A model generated the notes under the pieces. That model saw nothing but the letters and a program-made list of their open reading frames with translations. It had not been told where the DNA came from and did not search any database. Of a stretch of DNA of 64,000 nucleotides, positions 43,956 to 54,106 are shown in pieces. This DNA is from Nitrospirota bacterium (GTDB taxonomy: Bacteria > Nitrospirota_A > Leptospirillia > Leptospirillales > Leptospirillaceae). The stretch is taken from NCBI GenBank assembly GCA_021838765.1, contig JAKCCY010000003.1:31758-95757 (forward strand). Direction: 5' to 3'. Each line of letters begins with the position of its first letter. Within the stretch, counting starts at the first letter, position 1. A program made the translations under genes and the position numbers.

Positions 43956-44657
43956 ATGAAGATATTGAGAGTGATTATGTCTGTTCTGGTTTTTCAGTTG
44001 CTGGGGAACCTGTTTTTTCAGCAGACAGATGCCCAAGCTTGGGTTGTTGCCGGAAAGCCGGATTATCCGGTTGCTCCTGTCCACAAGAAACTGGCGGCTA
44101 TTTATACGGAATATGCGGTATTGGCAAAGGAGATGGATGACGTCCTCTCCGAAAAAAACGTTTCTCGCAAAGATTATGCTCCCTGGAGAGCCTCCTGGGA
44201 AAAGAGAATGATGCTTGCGGAAGAAAGGCTTCATCAACTCTACCCTTATTTCATGCCGATCAACCAGCATCCATGGACCCGTGAGGCCGCTGTTTTTACC
44301 AATCTGCAGGGGGTGAGGGAGTGGCTTTGGACGGTAGAGCAGGATGAAAACAGTATTGTTGATGGCAAGCCAAATTTCGATATCGAAAATGGGAAAATCT
44401 ATAAGCGTAATATTGATATGTATCGGGGCTTCATGCTGAAAGCCGGAACCATATTGACCGGGGGTCCCTTTTACGGTAATTTCTTCAAGGATACTCAGGC
44501 AACCATTTTGGCAAATTACTGTGTTTATCCTGAAGTGCATGAAGATGGTTCGACCCATATGACAAAACTTGTCAAGCCCTCATTTCAGAAAATGGGGCTT
44601 CAAAATGGTTTGGCGATGGAAGGAAAGGGACAGGCTGATGGATCTCCTTCCAAATAG
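43956..44657 (+). CDS. Secreted protein of unknown function
   Basis: A 233-residue protein with signal peptide MKILRVIMSVLVFQLLGNLF (cleavage near TDAQAW). The mature part is helical and rich in Trp/Tyr (LHQLYPYFMPINQHPW, GVREWLWTVEQDEN), with one Cys, so it is not a c-type cytochrome. AAGGAG five bases before the ATG. It stands alone between tsaE-HIT and pyrR. No family recognised. Confidence 0.75.
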   Translation: MKILRVIMSVLVFQLLGNLFFQQTDAQAWVVAGKPDYPVAPVHKKLAAIYTEYAVLAKEMDDVLSEKNVSRKDYAPWRASWEKRMMLAEERLHQLYPYFMPINQHPWTREAAVFTNLQGVREWLWTVEQDENSIVDGKPNFDIENGKIYKRNIDMYRGFMLKAGTILTGGPFYGNFFKDTQATILANYCVYPEVHEDGSTHMTKLVKPSFQKMGLQNGLAMEGKGQADGSPSK

Positions 44658-44735
44658 GGGCTGATTTTCTTCGATATCGTAAGCTTGAGTTGATTCCTTT
44701 TCGTTCTTGAAGTGAGTTGTTCTATCCTTTTAAAT

Positions 44736-44753
44736 CCAGGACTGAGAGCCTGG
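44736..44753 (+). promoter_or_regulatory. Small hairpin in pyrR upstream region
   Basis: CCAGG (44736-44740) and CCTGG (44749-44753) close a loop ACTGAGAG. The location 125 bases before pyrR and the GAGAG loop recall PyrR-bound RNA hairpins, but the match to the known PyrR motif is poor, and no terminator follows. The rest of 44658-44877 shows only a weak promoter-like pair (TTGAAG, 17 bases, TTAAAT from 44707). Confidence 0.3.
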
Positions 44754-44877
44754 GAAAGGGTCCTGTGAAAGTCTCTTCTGTCCGATTATCCCTGTTCTTT
44801 TATTCGCAGAACCTTCCTTTTCTTTTTCCTACCGGATTTCTTCCAAAACAACCACATCTTATGAGATCGGGGTCTCC

Positions 44878-45423
44878 ATGAGCCCACAAGGTGGTCAGCG
44901 TGTCCTTATGGATTCAGGCCAGATAGGTCGTACGATTCGGCGGATGGCTCATGAAATCCTGGAGCATAATCAGGGGACTAAAAACTTGTGTCTGGTCGGG
45001 ATCCTTCAGGGGGGTGCCATCCTCTCGCAAAGGATCGGAGCGGTCATCAAAAGCATCGAAGGGATCGCGCCACCAATGGGAACACTGGACATTACTCTTT
45101 ACAGGGATGACCTGGCCATTCGCTCCGCTCCGCCGTTTTTGAGAGAAAGTGATATTCCATTTTCCATTGATGATAGCAGGATTGTTTTGGTGGATGACGT
45201 TCTTTATACAGGTCGAACCGTCCGTTGCGCCCTGGATTTTTTAATGGATCTCGGGCGTCCGTCTTCCGTTCAGCTTGCGGTCCTGATTGATCGGGGGCAT
45301 AGGGAACTTCCCATTCGAGCCGATATTGTCGGCAAAAGCATTCCAACAAGCAGACAGGAAAAAGTGAGGGTTCTTTTCGAAGAAGATCATGAGTCGGTCA
45401 CTCTTGTCAGGATGCCATCATGA
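44878..45423 (+). CDS. pyrR: PyrR, pyrimidine operon regulator / uracil phosphoribosyltransferase
   Basis: A 181-residue type I PRTase-fold protein. LCLVGILQGGAILSQRI, GTLDITLYRDDLAI, VLVDDVLYTGRTVRCALDFL (PRPP loop) and LIDRGHRELPIRADIVGKSI match PyrR through its length. In other bacteria PyrR binds the pyr leader RNA to attenuate transcription; some forms have only UPRTase or DNA effects. Stop overlaps pyrB (ATGA at 45420). First gene of the pyr operon. Confidence 0.95.
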   Translation: MSPQGGQRVLMDSGQIGRTIRRMAHEILEHNQGTKNLCLVGILQGGAILSQRIGAVIKSIEGIAPPMGTLDITLYRDDLAIRSAPPFLRESDIPFSIDDSRIVLVDDVLYTGRTVRCALDFLMDLGRPSSVQLAVLIDRGHRELPIRADIVGKSIPTSRQEKVRVLFEEDHESVTLVRMPS

Positions 45424-46391
45424 ACCTTTTCTTACCAGCCCATACTCTTGAAAAAAAACATCTATTATCCATTTCGGATCTGTCTGTTCCTGAGATCGAA
45501 GGAATTTTCCAGACGGCGGATTCTTTTCTGGACCTTTCTTCAAGATCCGTCCGAAAGGTTCCCTCTCTTCGGGGGAGGATTATCGTCAACTTGTTTTACG
45601 AGGCATCAACGAGAACCCGGACATCCTTTGAAATCGCCGGAAAAAGGCTTTCTGCTGACGTCATCAACATAACGACAACCCAGTCGAGCGTGGTTAAGGG
45701 TGAAAGTCTTCTGGATACCGTGCGGACCATAGAAGCTTTGGGCGCTGATGGTATTGTCATCCGTCATTCTTCATCAGGTGTCCCCCAGTGGATTGCAAAA
45801 CAAGTCGGTTGCCATGTGATTAATGCCGGGGATGGCTTGCGGGAACATCCGACACAGGCTCTTCTGGATCTTTTTACAATCCAGAAAAGAAAAAAGAATT
45901 TGTCGGGATTGACCGTTGCGATTGTGGGGGATGTCCTTCATAGCAGGGTTGCCCGTTCAAATATGATTGCCATGCAGATGATGGGGATGAAGGTCAGGGT
46001 TGTGGGACCACCAACACTGATACCCAGAGAAGCTCAAAAATGGGGCGTTGAAGTTTTTCATAATCTGCGGGAAGGCTTGGAGAAAGCCGATGTCATCATG
46101 CTTCTGAGGCTTCAACTTGAGCGACAGGCATCCGGCTACATCCCTTCCATTGAGGAGTATTCCCGGCTGTTTGGCCTATCTCCGGAAAAACTCTCCTGGG
46201 CAAACCCGGATGCGATTGTCTTGCATCCGGGGCCTGTCAACAGGGGGATCGAGATACAAGGGGAAGAGCTGTTTTCAGACCGTTCAGCTATTTTGGATCA
46301 GGTTCATCACGGCGTGGCTATCAGAATGGCCATCCTTTACCTTTTAATGGCCGGGGGACGACCCGAGGAGGAAAATCGTGCACCAGCGTGA
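45420..46391 (+). CDS. pyrB: Aspartate carbamoyltransferase catalytic chain
   Basis: A 323-residue enzyme that makes carbamoyl-aspartate. Carbamoyl phosphate site: YEASTRTRTSFEIAGKRL. VIRHSSSGVPQWIAKQVGCH, NAGDGLREHPTQALLDLFTI, VAIVGDVLHSRVARSNM and IVLHPGPVNRGIEI complete the family. No pyrI regulatory chain is present. The 3' end overlaps pyrC by 14 bases. Confidence 0.96.
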   Translation: MNLFLPAHTLEKKHLLSISDLSVPEIEGIFQTADSFLDLSSRSVRKVPSLRGRIIVNLFYEASTRTRTSFEIAGKRLSADVINITTTQSSVVKGESLLDTVRTIEALGADGIVIRHSSSGVPQWIAKQVGCHVINAGDGLREHPTQALLDLFTIQKRKKNLSGLTVAIVGDVLHSRVARSNMIAMQMMGMKVRVVGPPTLIPREAQKWGVEVFHNLREGLEKADVIMLLRLQLERQASGYIPSIEEYSRLFGLSPEKLSWANPDAIVLHPGPVNRGIEIQGEELFSDRSAILDQVHHGVAIRMAILYLLMAGGRPEEENRAPA

Positions 46392-47697
46392 AGGGAAAGG
46401 ATCCTTTCTCCTTAAAAATGTCCGAATGTTTGATCCTGCCCAACAAGTAGACCAGTTCGGAGATATCCTGGTTCTGGAGGGCAGGGTCTCTCGTTTTGGT
46501 GTTGTTTCTGATGTGTCTCCTTCCATTCCTGTTCATGATGGAGGTGGAGCGCTTCTTGTTCCGGGGTTTGTCGATGTTCATGCGCATTTCAGGGAGCCCG
46601 GATTTGAATATAAGGAAACCATCGAAACGGGATCGAAAGCCGCTGTGTCAGGGGGATTTACAAGTGTTTGTGTGATGGCAAACACGAATCCGGTGAATGA
46701 TCACCCCGATGTTACAAGAGAAATGATTCGCAAAGCCAAAGAGGTTGGTTTATGCAGAATCTTTCCGATTGGTGCTGTCTCCATCGGGTTGAAAGGGGAG
46801 AATCTATCCGAAATGGTTTCCCTCGCCCAGGCTGGCTGCATCGCTTTTTCCGATGATGGATTGCCTGTTCGGACAGCAAAGCTGATGAGAAGGGCCCTTG
46901 AGTACTCCACAATGACCGGCCTTCCAATCATCGATCATTGTGAAGATCGGGAACTCTCAGATGGTGGGGTCATGAATGAAGGCTGGGTCAGTACAACCTT
47001 GGGACTGAAAGGAATCCCGAATGCCTCTGAAGATGTTGTCATTGCAAGAGACATTGAGGTTCTTCGCCTGACGGGGGGCAAGCTTCATATTGCGCATCTG
47101 TCAACAGAAGGCGGTGTCCGGCTTGTTCGTCAGGCGAAAAAGGATGGTTTGCCTGTGACAGCAGAGACTTGTCCCCATTATTTCTCGCTCACGGATGAGT
47201 CTGTCAGGCATCATCATACCAATGCGAAGATGAACCCCCCGCTCCGGCAGGAAGCAGATAGAAAAGCGGTTATCAAAGGGCTTTCCGATGGCACGATCGA
47301 TATGATCGCAACGGATCATGCGCCCCATGCCTCTCACGAAAAGGAACGGGAATTTGATCAGGCACCTTTTGGTATCATTGGTCTTGAAACAGCTTTCTCC
47401 ATCGGATATGAACTTGTGGAGAGCGGGGAACTGAAGCTTGAAAAACTGATCCTTCTGATGGCGAATCATCCGGCACGCCATTTTAATCTGCCTGTTGGAG
47501 AAATCCGGATTGATGGACTCGCTGACTTTGTCCTTCTGGACTTGTCAAAGCGTCAGAAAGTCGAAAAAGACTTTTTTCGATCCAAAAGCAGAAACTCTCC
47601 CTTTTTAGGATCAATGATCGGGGGAGAGGTCAAAAAGACTTTTATGGACGGTCGTCTTGTCTTTGACCGATCGGACGATCAAGAGGTGGGACGATGA
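46378..47697 (+). CDS. pyrC: Dihydroorotase, multifunctional-complex type
   Basis: A 439-residue metal-dependent amidohydrolase closing dihydroorotate. The metal site is VPGFVDVHAHFREPGFEYKE; MANTNPVNDHP, HCEDREL, HIAHLSTEGGVRLV, TAETCPHYF and DMIATDHAPH are class I dihydroorotase motifs. A GTG start lies six bases after GAGGAGG inside pyrB. Stop overlaps carA (ATGA). Class I forms often pair with PyrB as a complex. Confidence 0.95.
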   Translation: MHQREGKGSFLLKNVRMFDPAQQVDQFGDILVLEGRVSRFGVVSDVSPSIPVHDGGGALLVPGFVDVHAHFREPGFEYKETIETGSKAAVSGGFTSVCVMANTNPVNDHPDVTREMIRKAKEVGLCRIFPIGAVSIGLKGENLSEMVSLAQAGCIAFSDDGLPVRTAKLMRRALEYSTMTGLPIIDHCEDRELSDGGVMNEGWVSTTLGLKGIPNASEDVVIARDIEVLRLTGGKLHIAHLSTEGGVRLVRQAKKDGLPVTAETCPHYFSLTDESVRHHHTNAKMNPPLRQEADRKAVIKGLSDGTIDMIATDHAPHASHEKEREFDQAPFGIIGLETAFSIGYELVESGELKLEKLILLMANHPARHFNLPVGEIRIDGLADFVLLDLSKRQKVEKDFFRSKSRNSPFLGSMIGGEVKKTFMDGRLVFDRSDDQEVGR

Positions 47698-48779
47698 AAT
47701 CCTTTCCTCCTATTGTTCTGGTACTGGAAGATGGGATGATTTTCCCGGGCCAGAGTGTTGGAGCGCCAGGGACGGTTTCAGGTGAAGTCGTTTTCAATAC
47801 GGCGATGTCGGGATATCAGGAAGTTCTCACGGACCCTTCCTATGCAGGTCAGATTGTTGTGATGACATCACCCATGATCGGTAATACCGGTATTAATGAG
47901 ATTGACGGGGAATCCTCGAAGATTCAGGTCTCCGGTTTTCTGACCACCGTGATGTGTCATCAACCATCTCATCATCAATGTACGAAAACCCTGCCGGACT
48001 ATCTTGTGGAACAGGGAGCTGTTGCGGCTCAGGGAATTGATACCAGGTCACTCACCCATCACTTGAGAAAAAAAGGTGTGCTGAGAGGTCTCCTCACCAC
48101 GGAGATGGATGAGCCGTCACGGCTGATAGAGCGTGCAAGCCGGATTCCCGCCATTGAATCGCTTGATCTTGTGCGCCAGGGACTCTCCTTGAATGAAACT
48201 CTTAAACGGTCATATACCTCAGGACTCGAAGTGGTTCTTATCGATTTCGGGGCCAAGGGTTCGATCAAGAAATGTCTGGAGGATCTTGGCGTAAGGGTTC
48301 GTGTTGTCCCTCCTGATACAAGGGCCCAGTCCATTCTGGATGATCGTCCCGATGGTGTTGTTCTCTCGAATGGACCAGGGGATCCAGCCCGTTTGACATC
48401 GATTATCGGAGAGGTCAGGGGGCTTCTGGGTCGCCTGCCGATCCTGGGGATCTGCTTGGGTCACCAGTTATTGAGCCTGGCAGTCGGTGCAAAAACATAC
48501 AAGCTTCCCTTTGGTCATCACGGAGTCAATCATCCGGTTCTGGATCTTCAAACCGGAAAAGTTTGGATTACCTCCCAGAACCATAATTATGCTGTTCTGG
48601 AAGACAGTCTTCCTGACGGGTGTGAACCGCTTTACAGGAGTTTGTATGATGGGTCACTGGAGGGTATCCGTTTCTCCCGGTCGCCAATCCTGTCCGTTCA
48701 ATTCCATCCGGAAGCAGCACCAGGCCCCACAGATGCTTTTCCAATTTTTTCAGAGTTTCTCGAAATGATGAAGAGGTAA
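47694..48779 (+). CDS. carA: Carbamoyl-phosphate synthase small chain
   Basis: A 361-residue glutaminase subunit. N-terminal SGEVVFNTAMSGYQEVLTDP, MIGNTGIN-type PMIGNTGINEID, and a C-terminal class I amidotransferase with nucleophile Cys in LPILGICLGHQLLSLA, GHHGVNHPV, SQNHNYAV and VQFHPEAAPGP. Supplies ammonia to CarB. A radical SAM gene follows four bases later, before carB. Confidence 0.96.
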   Translation: MKSFPPIVLVLEDGMIFPGQSVGAPGTVSGEVVFNTAMSGYQEVLTDPSYAGQIVVMTSPMIGNTGINEIDGESSKIQVSGFLTTVMCHQPSHHQCTKTLPDYLVEQGAVAAQGIDTRSLTHHLRKKGVLRGLLTTEMDEPSRLIERASRIPAIESLDLVRQGLSLNETLKRSYTSGLEVVLIDFGAKGSIKKCLEDLGVRVRVVPPDTRAQSILDDRPDGVVLSNGPGDPARLTSIIGEVRGLLGRLPILGICLGHQLLSLAVGAKTYKLPFGHHGVNHPVLDLQTGKVWITSQNHNYAVLEDSLPDGCEPLYRSLYDGSLEGIRFSRSPILSVQFHPEAAPGPTDAFPIFSEFLEMMKR

Positions 48780-48783
48780 TATC

Positions 48784-49767
48784 TTGTCATTTGATCCCTT
48801 TGATCCTTCGATTATCCGCAGTGAACATTGGAGACAAAGGGCTGTCCTTGCATGGGAAAAGTACCGTTGCTGCACTGTCTGCCCCAGAAGCTGCAATGTT
48901 GACCGTATCTCCGGTGAGACGGGGACATGTCGGACAGGTGTCAACATCTCCCTTTCCGCGGCAAATCTTCATTTTGGAGAGGAGCCCTGCATTTCCGGCG
49001 TCAGAGGTTCAGGGACTGTGTTTCTGACCTCATGCAATCTTTCCTGCGATTTTTGCCAGAACTTTCCTATCAGTCAAATGGATTATGGCAAGGAAGTCAC
49101 TTTTGTGGAGCTTTCCAATCTTTTTTTAAGCCTTGAAAAAAGAGGCGCGCATAATATCAATCTGGTGACACCGAGCCATGTCGTTCCCTCTCTCCTGATC
49201 GCTATCATCGTTGCCCGCGAGGCGGGGCTTTCGATACCGATCGTTTATAACTCCAACGGGTATGATGATGTGGAGATGTTACGTCTGCTGGATGGAATGA
49301 TTGATATCTACCTGCCTGACATGAAGTATTCTGATGATCGCCATGCAAGGCGCATATCAAAGGCTGATCGTTATGTGACATTCAACAGGCTTGCCATTCT
49401 TGAAATGTTTCGACAGGTTGGGCCGCTTGTACTGGATGAAAATGGAATGGCCAAAAAAGGCCTTCTGATTCGTCACTTGATTATGCCAAACGGAATCGGG
49501 GGTCTTGAAAAGACTGCGTCTTTTATTCGGGAAAATCTTGGGAAGGATTCCGCGATTTCTTTAATGGCCCAATATTTTCCAACAAACCGGGCTTTAAAAA
49601 ATCCGTCCATAAACCGCCCGATCTCGATGGATGAGTATGAGAGCGCAATGGAGACCCTTTTTTCCATGGAGCTTCTTGAAGGTTATATCCAGGAAAAAGA
49701 AGAGACATTTGATGAATTTGACAAGACTCCGATGACATCTTCGGGCCAGGAGAGGGAAATTGCCTAA
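48784..49767 (+). CDS. Radical SAM protein, PflA-like (COG1313 type)
   Basis: A 327-residue radical SAM enzyme. A first Cys-rich part [22 protein letters not shown] precedes the cluster motif CX3CX2C at C84, C88, C91 ([17 protein letters not shown]), then [13 protein letters not shown] and YNSNGYDD, as in the COG1313 pyruvate-formate-lyase-activase-like group. TTG start. The substrate is not known. Its place between carA and carB, overlapping carB by 8 bases, is unusual and suggests a co-expressed but separate function. Confidence 0.88.
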   Translation: MSFDPFDPSIIRSEHWRQRAVLAWEKYRCCTVCPRSCNVDRISGETGTCRTGVNISLSAANLHFGEEPCISGVRGSGTVFLTSCNLSCDFCQNFPISQMDYGKEVTFVELSNLFLSLEKRGAHNINLVTPSHVVPSLLIAIIVAREAGLSIPIVYNSNGYDDVEMLRLLDGMIDIYLPDMKYSDDRHARRISKADRYVTFNRLAILEMFRQVGPLVLDENGMAKKGLLIRHLIMPNGIGGLEKTASFIRENLGKDSAISLMAQYFPTNRALKNPSINRPISMDEYESAMETLFSMELLEGYIQEKEETFDEFDKTPMTSSGQEREIA

Positions 49768-52700
49768 ACGTACAGATATTCGAAAAATCATGATCATAGG
49801 CTCGGGTCCGATTGTTATCGGTCAGGCGGGAGAGTTTGACTATTCGGGAACCCAGGCGATACAGGCCCTGAAAGAGGAGGGCTACATTGTTTCTCTTGTC
49901 AATTCAAATCCTGCAACGATCATGACGGACCCCGATCTGGCAGACAGGACCTATATGGTGCCATTGACTGTGGAGGCATTGGAGCGGGTTCTTTTAGTGG
50001 ATCGTCCTGATGCCATTTTGCCAACCATGGGCGGTCAGACAGCCCTGAATCTTGCCGTTAGCCTTTCTGACCGCGGGACGCTTGCCCGCTTGGGAATCCA
50101 GCTTATTGGGACCTCTGTTGACTCCATTCGAAAGGCAGAAGATCGGGGACTCTTTAAAAAAGCTATAGAGAAGATAGGGCTGAACAGTCCTAAAAGCTTT
50201 GTGGTTCACTCTCTTGAAGAGGCTAATCTGGCCCTTTCCTCGCTTCCTTTTCCTGTTCTCATCAGGGCCTCTTTTACATTGGGAGGAACGGGGGGAGGAA
50301 TCGCAAGAAACAAGGAGGAGTTTGAGCAAAAGGTTTTGACAGGTCTTGATCTGAGCCCGGTTGGAGAGGTCCTCGTGGAAGAGTCACTTCTGGGATGGAA
50401 GGAATTCGAGCTTGAAGTTGTGAGGGATCGCGCGGATAACTCCATCATCATTTGCTCCATTGAAAATCTTGATCCCATGGGTGTCCACACAGGCGACAGT
50501 ATTACGGTTGCACCCGCGATGACGCTCACTGACAGGGAATATCAGTATCTCAGAAATGCGGCGATTGCGATTCTCAGGGAAATTGGTGTGGAAACCGGGG
50601 GTTCCAATGTCCAGTTCGCTGTCAATCCGGAGTCAGGAAGAGTTCTTGTGATCGAAATGAATCCCAGGGTCTCGAGAAGCTCAGCCCTGGCATCGAAGGC
50701 GACAGGATTTCCCATTGCAAGGGTTGCCACAAAGGTCGCAATCGGATATACGCTGGATGAAATCAAAAATGATATCACGAAGATAACGCCTGCAGCGTTT
50801 GAGCCAAGCATTGACTATGTTGTGGTCAAGATCCCCCGCTTCCATTTTGAAAAATTTGCGCAGGCCTCAAGAGTCCTTGGACCCCAAATGCAATCAGTAG
50901 GGGAGGTGATGGGGATAGGTCATCACTTCAAGGAAGCTTTGATGAAAGCCCTCCGCTCTCTTGAAAATAATCGCTCGGGTTTTGTATCTCAAGCTCTGCC
51001 AGAGAACCCGGTGGAGGCTGCGGAGATGTTGAAAGTATCCCTAGACGATCGCATCCACCGAATCGCCGAAGCCTTTCGACAAGGGTATTCCGTGGAGAAG
51101 GTTCACGAATGGACCCGGGTGGACCCCTTCTTTCTGAACGAGATTCTGGAGCTTGTTCATCTTGAAATCGAAATATCCGAACGTTGTAACGAGCCACTTG
51201 CCCTTTTTCCGGATGACCTTTTAAGAAAAGCCAAAAAAGATGGGTTGTCCGATCGCAGGATTGCCGAACTTTTACAAAAAGAAGAAACGTTAGTCAGGGA
51301 GATGCGTCAACGGAGAGGAATTGCGCTCCAATATCGCAGGGTGGATACATGTGCTGCTGAATTTGATACAACGACTCCTTATCTGTATGGGACCTATGCC
51401 GGAGTCGATGAGCGGGAGTTCCCGGATTCGCAGAAAAGAAGTGTTGTCATCCTTGGATCAGGTCCAAACAGGATTGGTCAGGGTGTCGAGTTTGATTATT
51501 GCTGTGTTCATGGGGTGATGGCTGCTCGCGAGATGGGGTTTGATGCTGTCATGATCAATTGTAACCCCGAAACAGTCTCTACCGATTTCGATATCTCTGA
51601 CCGACTGTACTTTGATCCACTCACAAGCGAGGACGTTCTCGGAATTCTGGAAGAAGAGAAACCATTGGGTGTTGTTGTTCAGTTTGGGGGTCAGACCCCT
51701 CTCAAGCTTGCATCGATCCTCGCAGAAAAAAATATTCCCATCCTGGGGACATCTCCTGAAATGACCGATTTGGCCGAAGATCGGGAAAGATTCCGTGATG
51801 TCATCCAGGACCTGGGGCTTTTACAACCATTAAGCGCTCTCAGCCATTCCGTCGGGGAGACGTCCGATGTTGTCAGATCGGTCGGATTCCCTGTCCTGGT
51901 TCGTCCATCTTATGTATTGGGTGGAGAAGCAATGGAAGTTCTCTATGATGAAGAGGATCTGTCGGCATATCTTAACAGGGCTGCCAATCTGGATTTTCGT
52001 TTTCCTCTTCTGATTGACTCTTTCCTTGGTCAGGCAACCGAAGTGGATGTGGATGCGCTATGTGATGGAAAATCCGTTTTCATTGGCGGTATTCTTGAAC
52101 ATATTGAGGAAGCCGGTATCCACTCTGGCGATTCTGCCTGTTTTTTGCCACCGATGAACCTTTCTGAAAAAGTTCTTCAAATATTGAAAGAGCAGACGAT
52201 CAAGCTGGCGCTTCGGCTTTCCGTCAAGGGGTTGATGAATATCCAGTTCGCTGTCCAGAATGAAAAAGTCTATATCCTTGAAGTCAACCCGAGAGCATCA
52301 AGAACCATTCCGTTCATCAGCAAGTCAATTGGCCTTCCCTTGGCCAAAATCGCAATGAAGGTTATGCTTGGAAAGTCATTGTCTGATTTTGGACTTTCTC
52401 ATGGTGAGGTTGCCGTAACTCCATTCGTTTCGGTCAAGGAGGCTGTATTCCCATTCAAGAAATTTGCTGGGGTCGATACAATCCTGGGCCCGGAGATGAA
52501 GTCCACCGGAGAGGTTATGGGGCTATCCCGCAGCTTTTCAAAAGCATTTCTGGATGCTCAGGAGGGAGCGGGGATGAATCTTCCCAAACAAGGTCGTGTT
52601 TTTGTCAGTGTGGCTGACAGGGATAAACCAGCTATCATTGAAATCTGCCAATCGCTTGCTTCTCTGGGTTATCAGCTTGTTGCCACTGGTGGGACTCGTG

Positions 52701-52990
52701 ACGTACTGCTTGCTGCAGGTATGAATGTCGAGCATGTGAATAAGGTGAAAGAGGGTTCTCCTCACATTGTTGATGAGATTGCTGATGGTAAAATCGCTCT
52801 TGTGGTCAATACTGTGTCCGGTAAAAGTTCTCAAAGAGATTCTTTGTCCATCCGAAGGGAAACACTTGCGAGAAACATTCCCTATTACACGACAGTGGCT
52901 GGGGCTAAAGCCTTGGCCTTGGCTCTTCTTGAAGCCTCAAACCGAAATGTTCTGGAAGAAGTGATTTCTTTGCAAGAGATTCGTCGATAG
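49760..52990 (+). CDS. carB: Carbamoyl-phosphate synthase large chain
   Basis: A 1076-residue, two-fold repeated ATP-grasp enzyme. First half: [78 protein letters not shown]. Second half: [68 protein letters not shown]. The C-terminal MGS-like domain (about 935-1070) has [15 protein letters not shown], the allosteric site. TTG start inside the radical SAM gene. Confidence 0.96.
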   Translation: MPKRTDIRKIMIIGSGPIVIGQAGEFDYSGTQAIQALKEEGYIVSLVNSNPATIMTDPDLADRTYMVPLTVEALERVLLVDRPDAILPTMGGQTALNLAVSLSDRGTLARLGIQLIGTSVDSIRKAEDRGLFKKAIEKIGLNSPKSFVVHSLEEANLALSSLPFPVLIRASFTLGGTGGGIARNKEEFEQKVLTGLDLSPVGEVLVEESLLGWKEFELEVVRDRADNSIIICSIENLDPMGVHTGDSITVAPAMTLTDREYQYLRNAAIAILREIGVETGGSNVQFAVNPESGRVLVIEMNPRVSRSSALASKATGFPIARVATKVAIGYTLDEIKNDITKITPAAFEPSIDYVVVKIPRFHFEKFAQASRVLGPQMQSVGEVMGIGHHFKEALMKALRSLENNRSGFVSQALPENPVEAAEMLKVSLDDRIHRIAEAFRQGYSVEKVHEWTRVDPFFLNEILELVHLEIEISERCNEPLALFPDDLLRKAKKDGLSDRRIAELLQKEETLVREMRQRRGIALQYRRVDTCAAEFDTTTPYLYGTYAGVDEREFPDSQKRSVVILGSGPNRIGQGVEFDYCCVHGVMAAREMGFDAVMINCNPETVSTDFDISDRLYFDPLTSEDVLGILEEEKPLGVVVQFGGQTPLKLASILAEKNIPILGTSPEMTDLAEDRERFRDVIQDLGLLQPLSALSHSVGETSDVVRSVGFPVLVRPSYVLGGEAMEVLYDEEDLSAYLNRAANLDFRFPLLIDSFLGQATEVDVDALCDGKSVFIGGILEHIEEAGIHSGDSACFLPPMNLSEKVLQILKEQTIKLALRLSVKGLMNIQFAVQNEKVYILEVNPRASRTIPFISKSIGLPLAKIAMKVMLGKSLSDFGLSHGEVAVTPFVSVKEAVFPFKKFAGVDTILGPEMKSTGEVMGLSRSFSKAFLDAQEGAGMNLPKQGRVFVSVADRDKPAIIEICQSLASLGYQLVATGGTRDVLLAAGMNVEHVNKVKEGSPHIVDEIADGKIALVVNTVSGKSSQRDSLSIRRETLARNIPYYTTVAGAKALALALLEASNRNVLEEVISLQEIRR

Positions 52991-53051
52991 CTCTCTCTTG
53001 TCCTTAAAAACGTATGGCCATTATTCAAGCGAAAAGAAAAGGTGAAAAAAA

Positions 53052-53519
53052 ATGAATCAATTACCGATGACCAAAGAAGGTTATGATAAACTGGTGGAGG
53101 AGCTTGATCGTCTGAAACATGTAGAGCGACCAAAAAATATTGCCGATATTGCGGAAGCCCGGGCTCATGGGGATCTTTCGGAAAATGCAGAATATCATGC
53201 AGCAAAAGAGCGGCAAGGCTTTTTGGGGTCAAGGATTCAGGAGCTGGAACAAAAAATATCATCAGCTATTATTGTTTCATCGGCGCATCAGGATCCCTCC
53301 AGAGTCACCTTTGGCGCAACCGTTCGCCTGGTCTCGGAGACTGGCGAGGAGAAACGCTATACCCTGGTTGGACAGGAAGAAGTCGATCTAAAGCTCGGTA
53401 AAATATCAATCCAGTCTCCAGTAGGAAAGGCTTTGATCGGCCACTCAAAGGGGGAAAGCGTCACGATTCGTATTCCGTCAGGAGAAGTTGTTTACTCTAT
53501 TGAGGAAATTTCCTACTAG
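53052..53519 (+). CDS. greA: Transcription elongation factor GreA
   Basis: A 155-residue factor that rescues backtracked RNA polymerase. The coiled-coil N-terminus LPMTKEGYDKLVEELDRLKH, the tip acidic residues in AHGDLSENAEYHAAKERQGF, and the C-terminal VSETGEEKRYTLVGQEEVDL and SPVGKALIGHSKGESVTI are canonical. It follows carB by 61 bases and likely ends the pyr operon. Confidence 0.96.
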   Translation: MNQLPMTKEGYDKLVEELDRLKHVERPKNIADIAEARAHGDLSENAEYHAAKERQGFLGSRIQELEQKISSAIIVSSAHQDPSRVTFGATVRLVSETGEEKRYTLVGQEEVDLKLGKISIQSPVGKALIGHSKGESVTIRIPSGEVVYSIEEISY

Positions 53520-53534
53520 ATTTGAGGCAAAAGA

Positions 53535-53672
53535 ATGCAGACGCCAATGGACAGCAAGAAATGGATTACAATCATTGTTGTCATACTGACAATTCTTGTG
53601 CCAACTTTTGTGATTATTTTTAATGCATATTACGGTTTTTCCCTCTATCATAAAGTGATGGGACCAGGCTAA
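53535..53672 (+). CDS. 45-residue single-helix membrane peptide
   Basis: Short open frame from ATG 53535 to TAA 53670. It codes for MQTPMDSKKWITIIVVILTI, then the rest of a helix (LVPTFVIIFNAYYGF) and a short end SLYHKVMGPG. GAGG lies about 8 bases before the ATG, 15 bases after the greA stop. Length and single-helix topology fit a genuine membrane microprotein, but no family is recognised. Confidence 0.5.
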   Translation: MQTPMDSKKWITIIVVILTILVPTFVIIFNAYYGFSLYHKVMGPG

Positions 53673-53799
53673 CTTTTGAGTGGCATAATCTGTATCAATT
53701 CGGAATATGACTTTCAAAATGTGTTTCATTTTGATATGATTTTAAAGATGGGTACGGTTTCTGATTTAAAGAAATCCATAAAATGATGCACTTATAATA

Positions 53800-53817
53800 T
53801 TGGCATGAGTATTGCTT
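53800..53817 (+). promoter_or_regulatory. Sigma-54 promoter
   Basis: TTGGCATGAGTATTGCTT: GG (53802-53803) and GC (53814-53815) with exactly 10 bases between, and TGGCA/TTGC flanks that match the -24/-12 consensus. Transcription would start near 53828, 44 bases before the zinc-ribbon gene. No NifA-type TGT-N10-ACA site was found in the 120 bases upstream. Confidence 0.8.
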
Positions 53818-53871
53818 GATTACCGTTGAAGAAGTTCTGGATTGTCTGATGACAATAGACGGAGGTCAGCG

Positions 53872-54069
53872 ATGGAATGCCCAAGATGCCATACGGAGAT
53901 GTTTGAAGAAGAATTTAACGATTTAAATGACGATACAGGTTATTTGGGTTTCCGGGGTTGGAGGTGCATCCTCTGTGGGGAGATTGTGGATTCCGTGATC
54001 CTCTCCAACAGGAAGCGAAGGCCCGCTCCCATAGTAGGCCGGAATCGAAAGATCATGGCATATAACTAA
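53872..54069 (+). CDS. Small zinc-ribbon protein
   Basis: A 65-residue protein with two CX2C knuckles: MECPRCHTEM and CILCGEIVDS, about 27 residues apart, and a very basic C-terminus (LSNRKRRPAPIVGRNRKIM). GGAGG lies six bases before the ATG. It is the first gene behind the sigma-54 promoter and 37 bases before the Fe-S carrier. It probably binds zinc (or a metal) and perhaps nucleic acid; function unknown. Confidence 0.8.
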   Translation: MECPRCHTEMFEEEFNDLNDDTGYLGFRGWRCILCGEIVDSVILSNRKRRPAPIVGRNRKIMAYN

Positions 54070-54106
54070 ATCATTCAAACGGAATCACAACAGGAGGATA
54101 TGGTAA

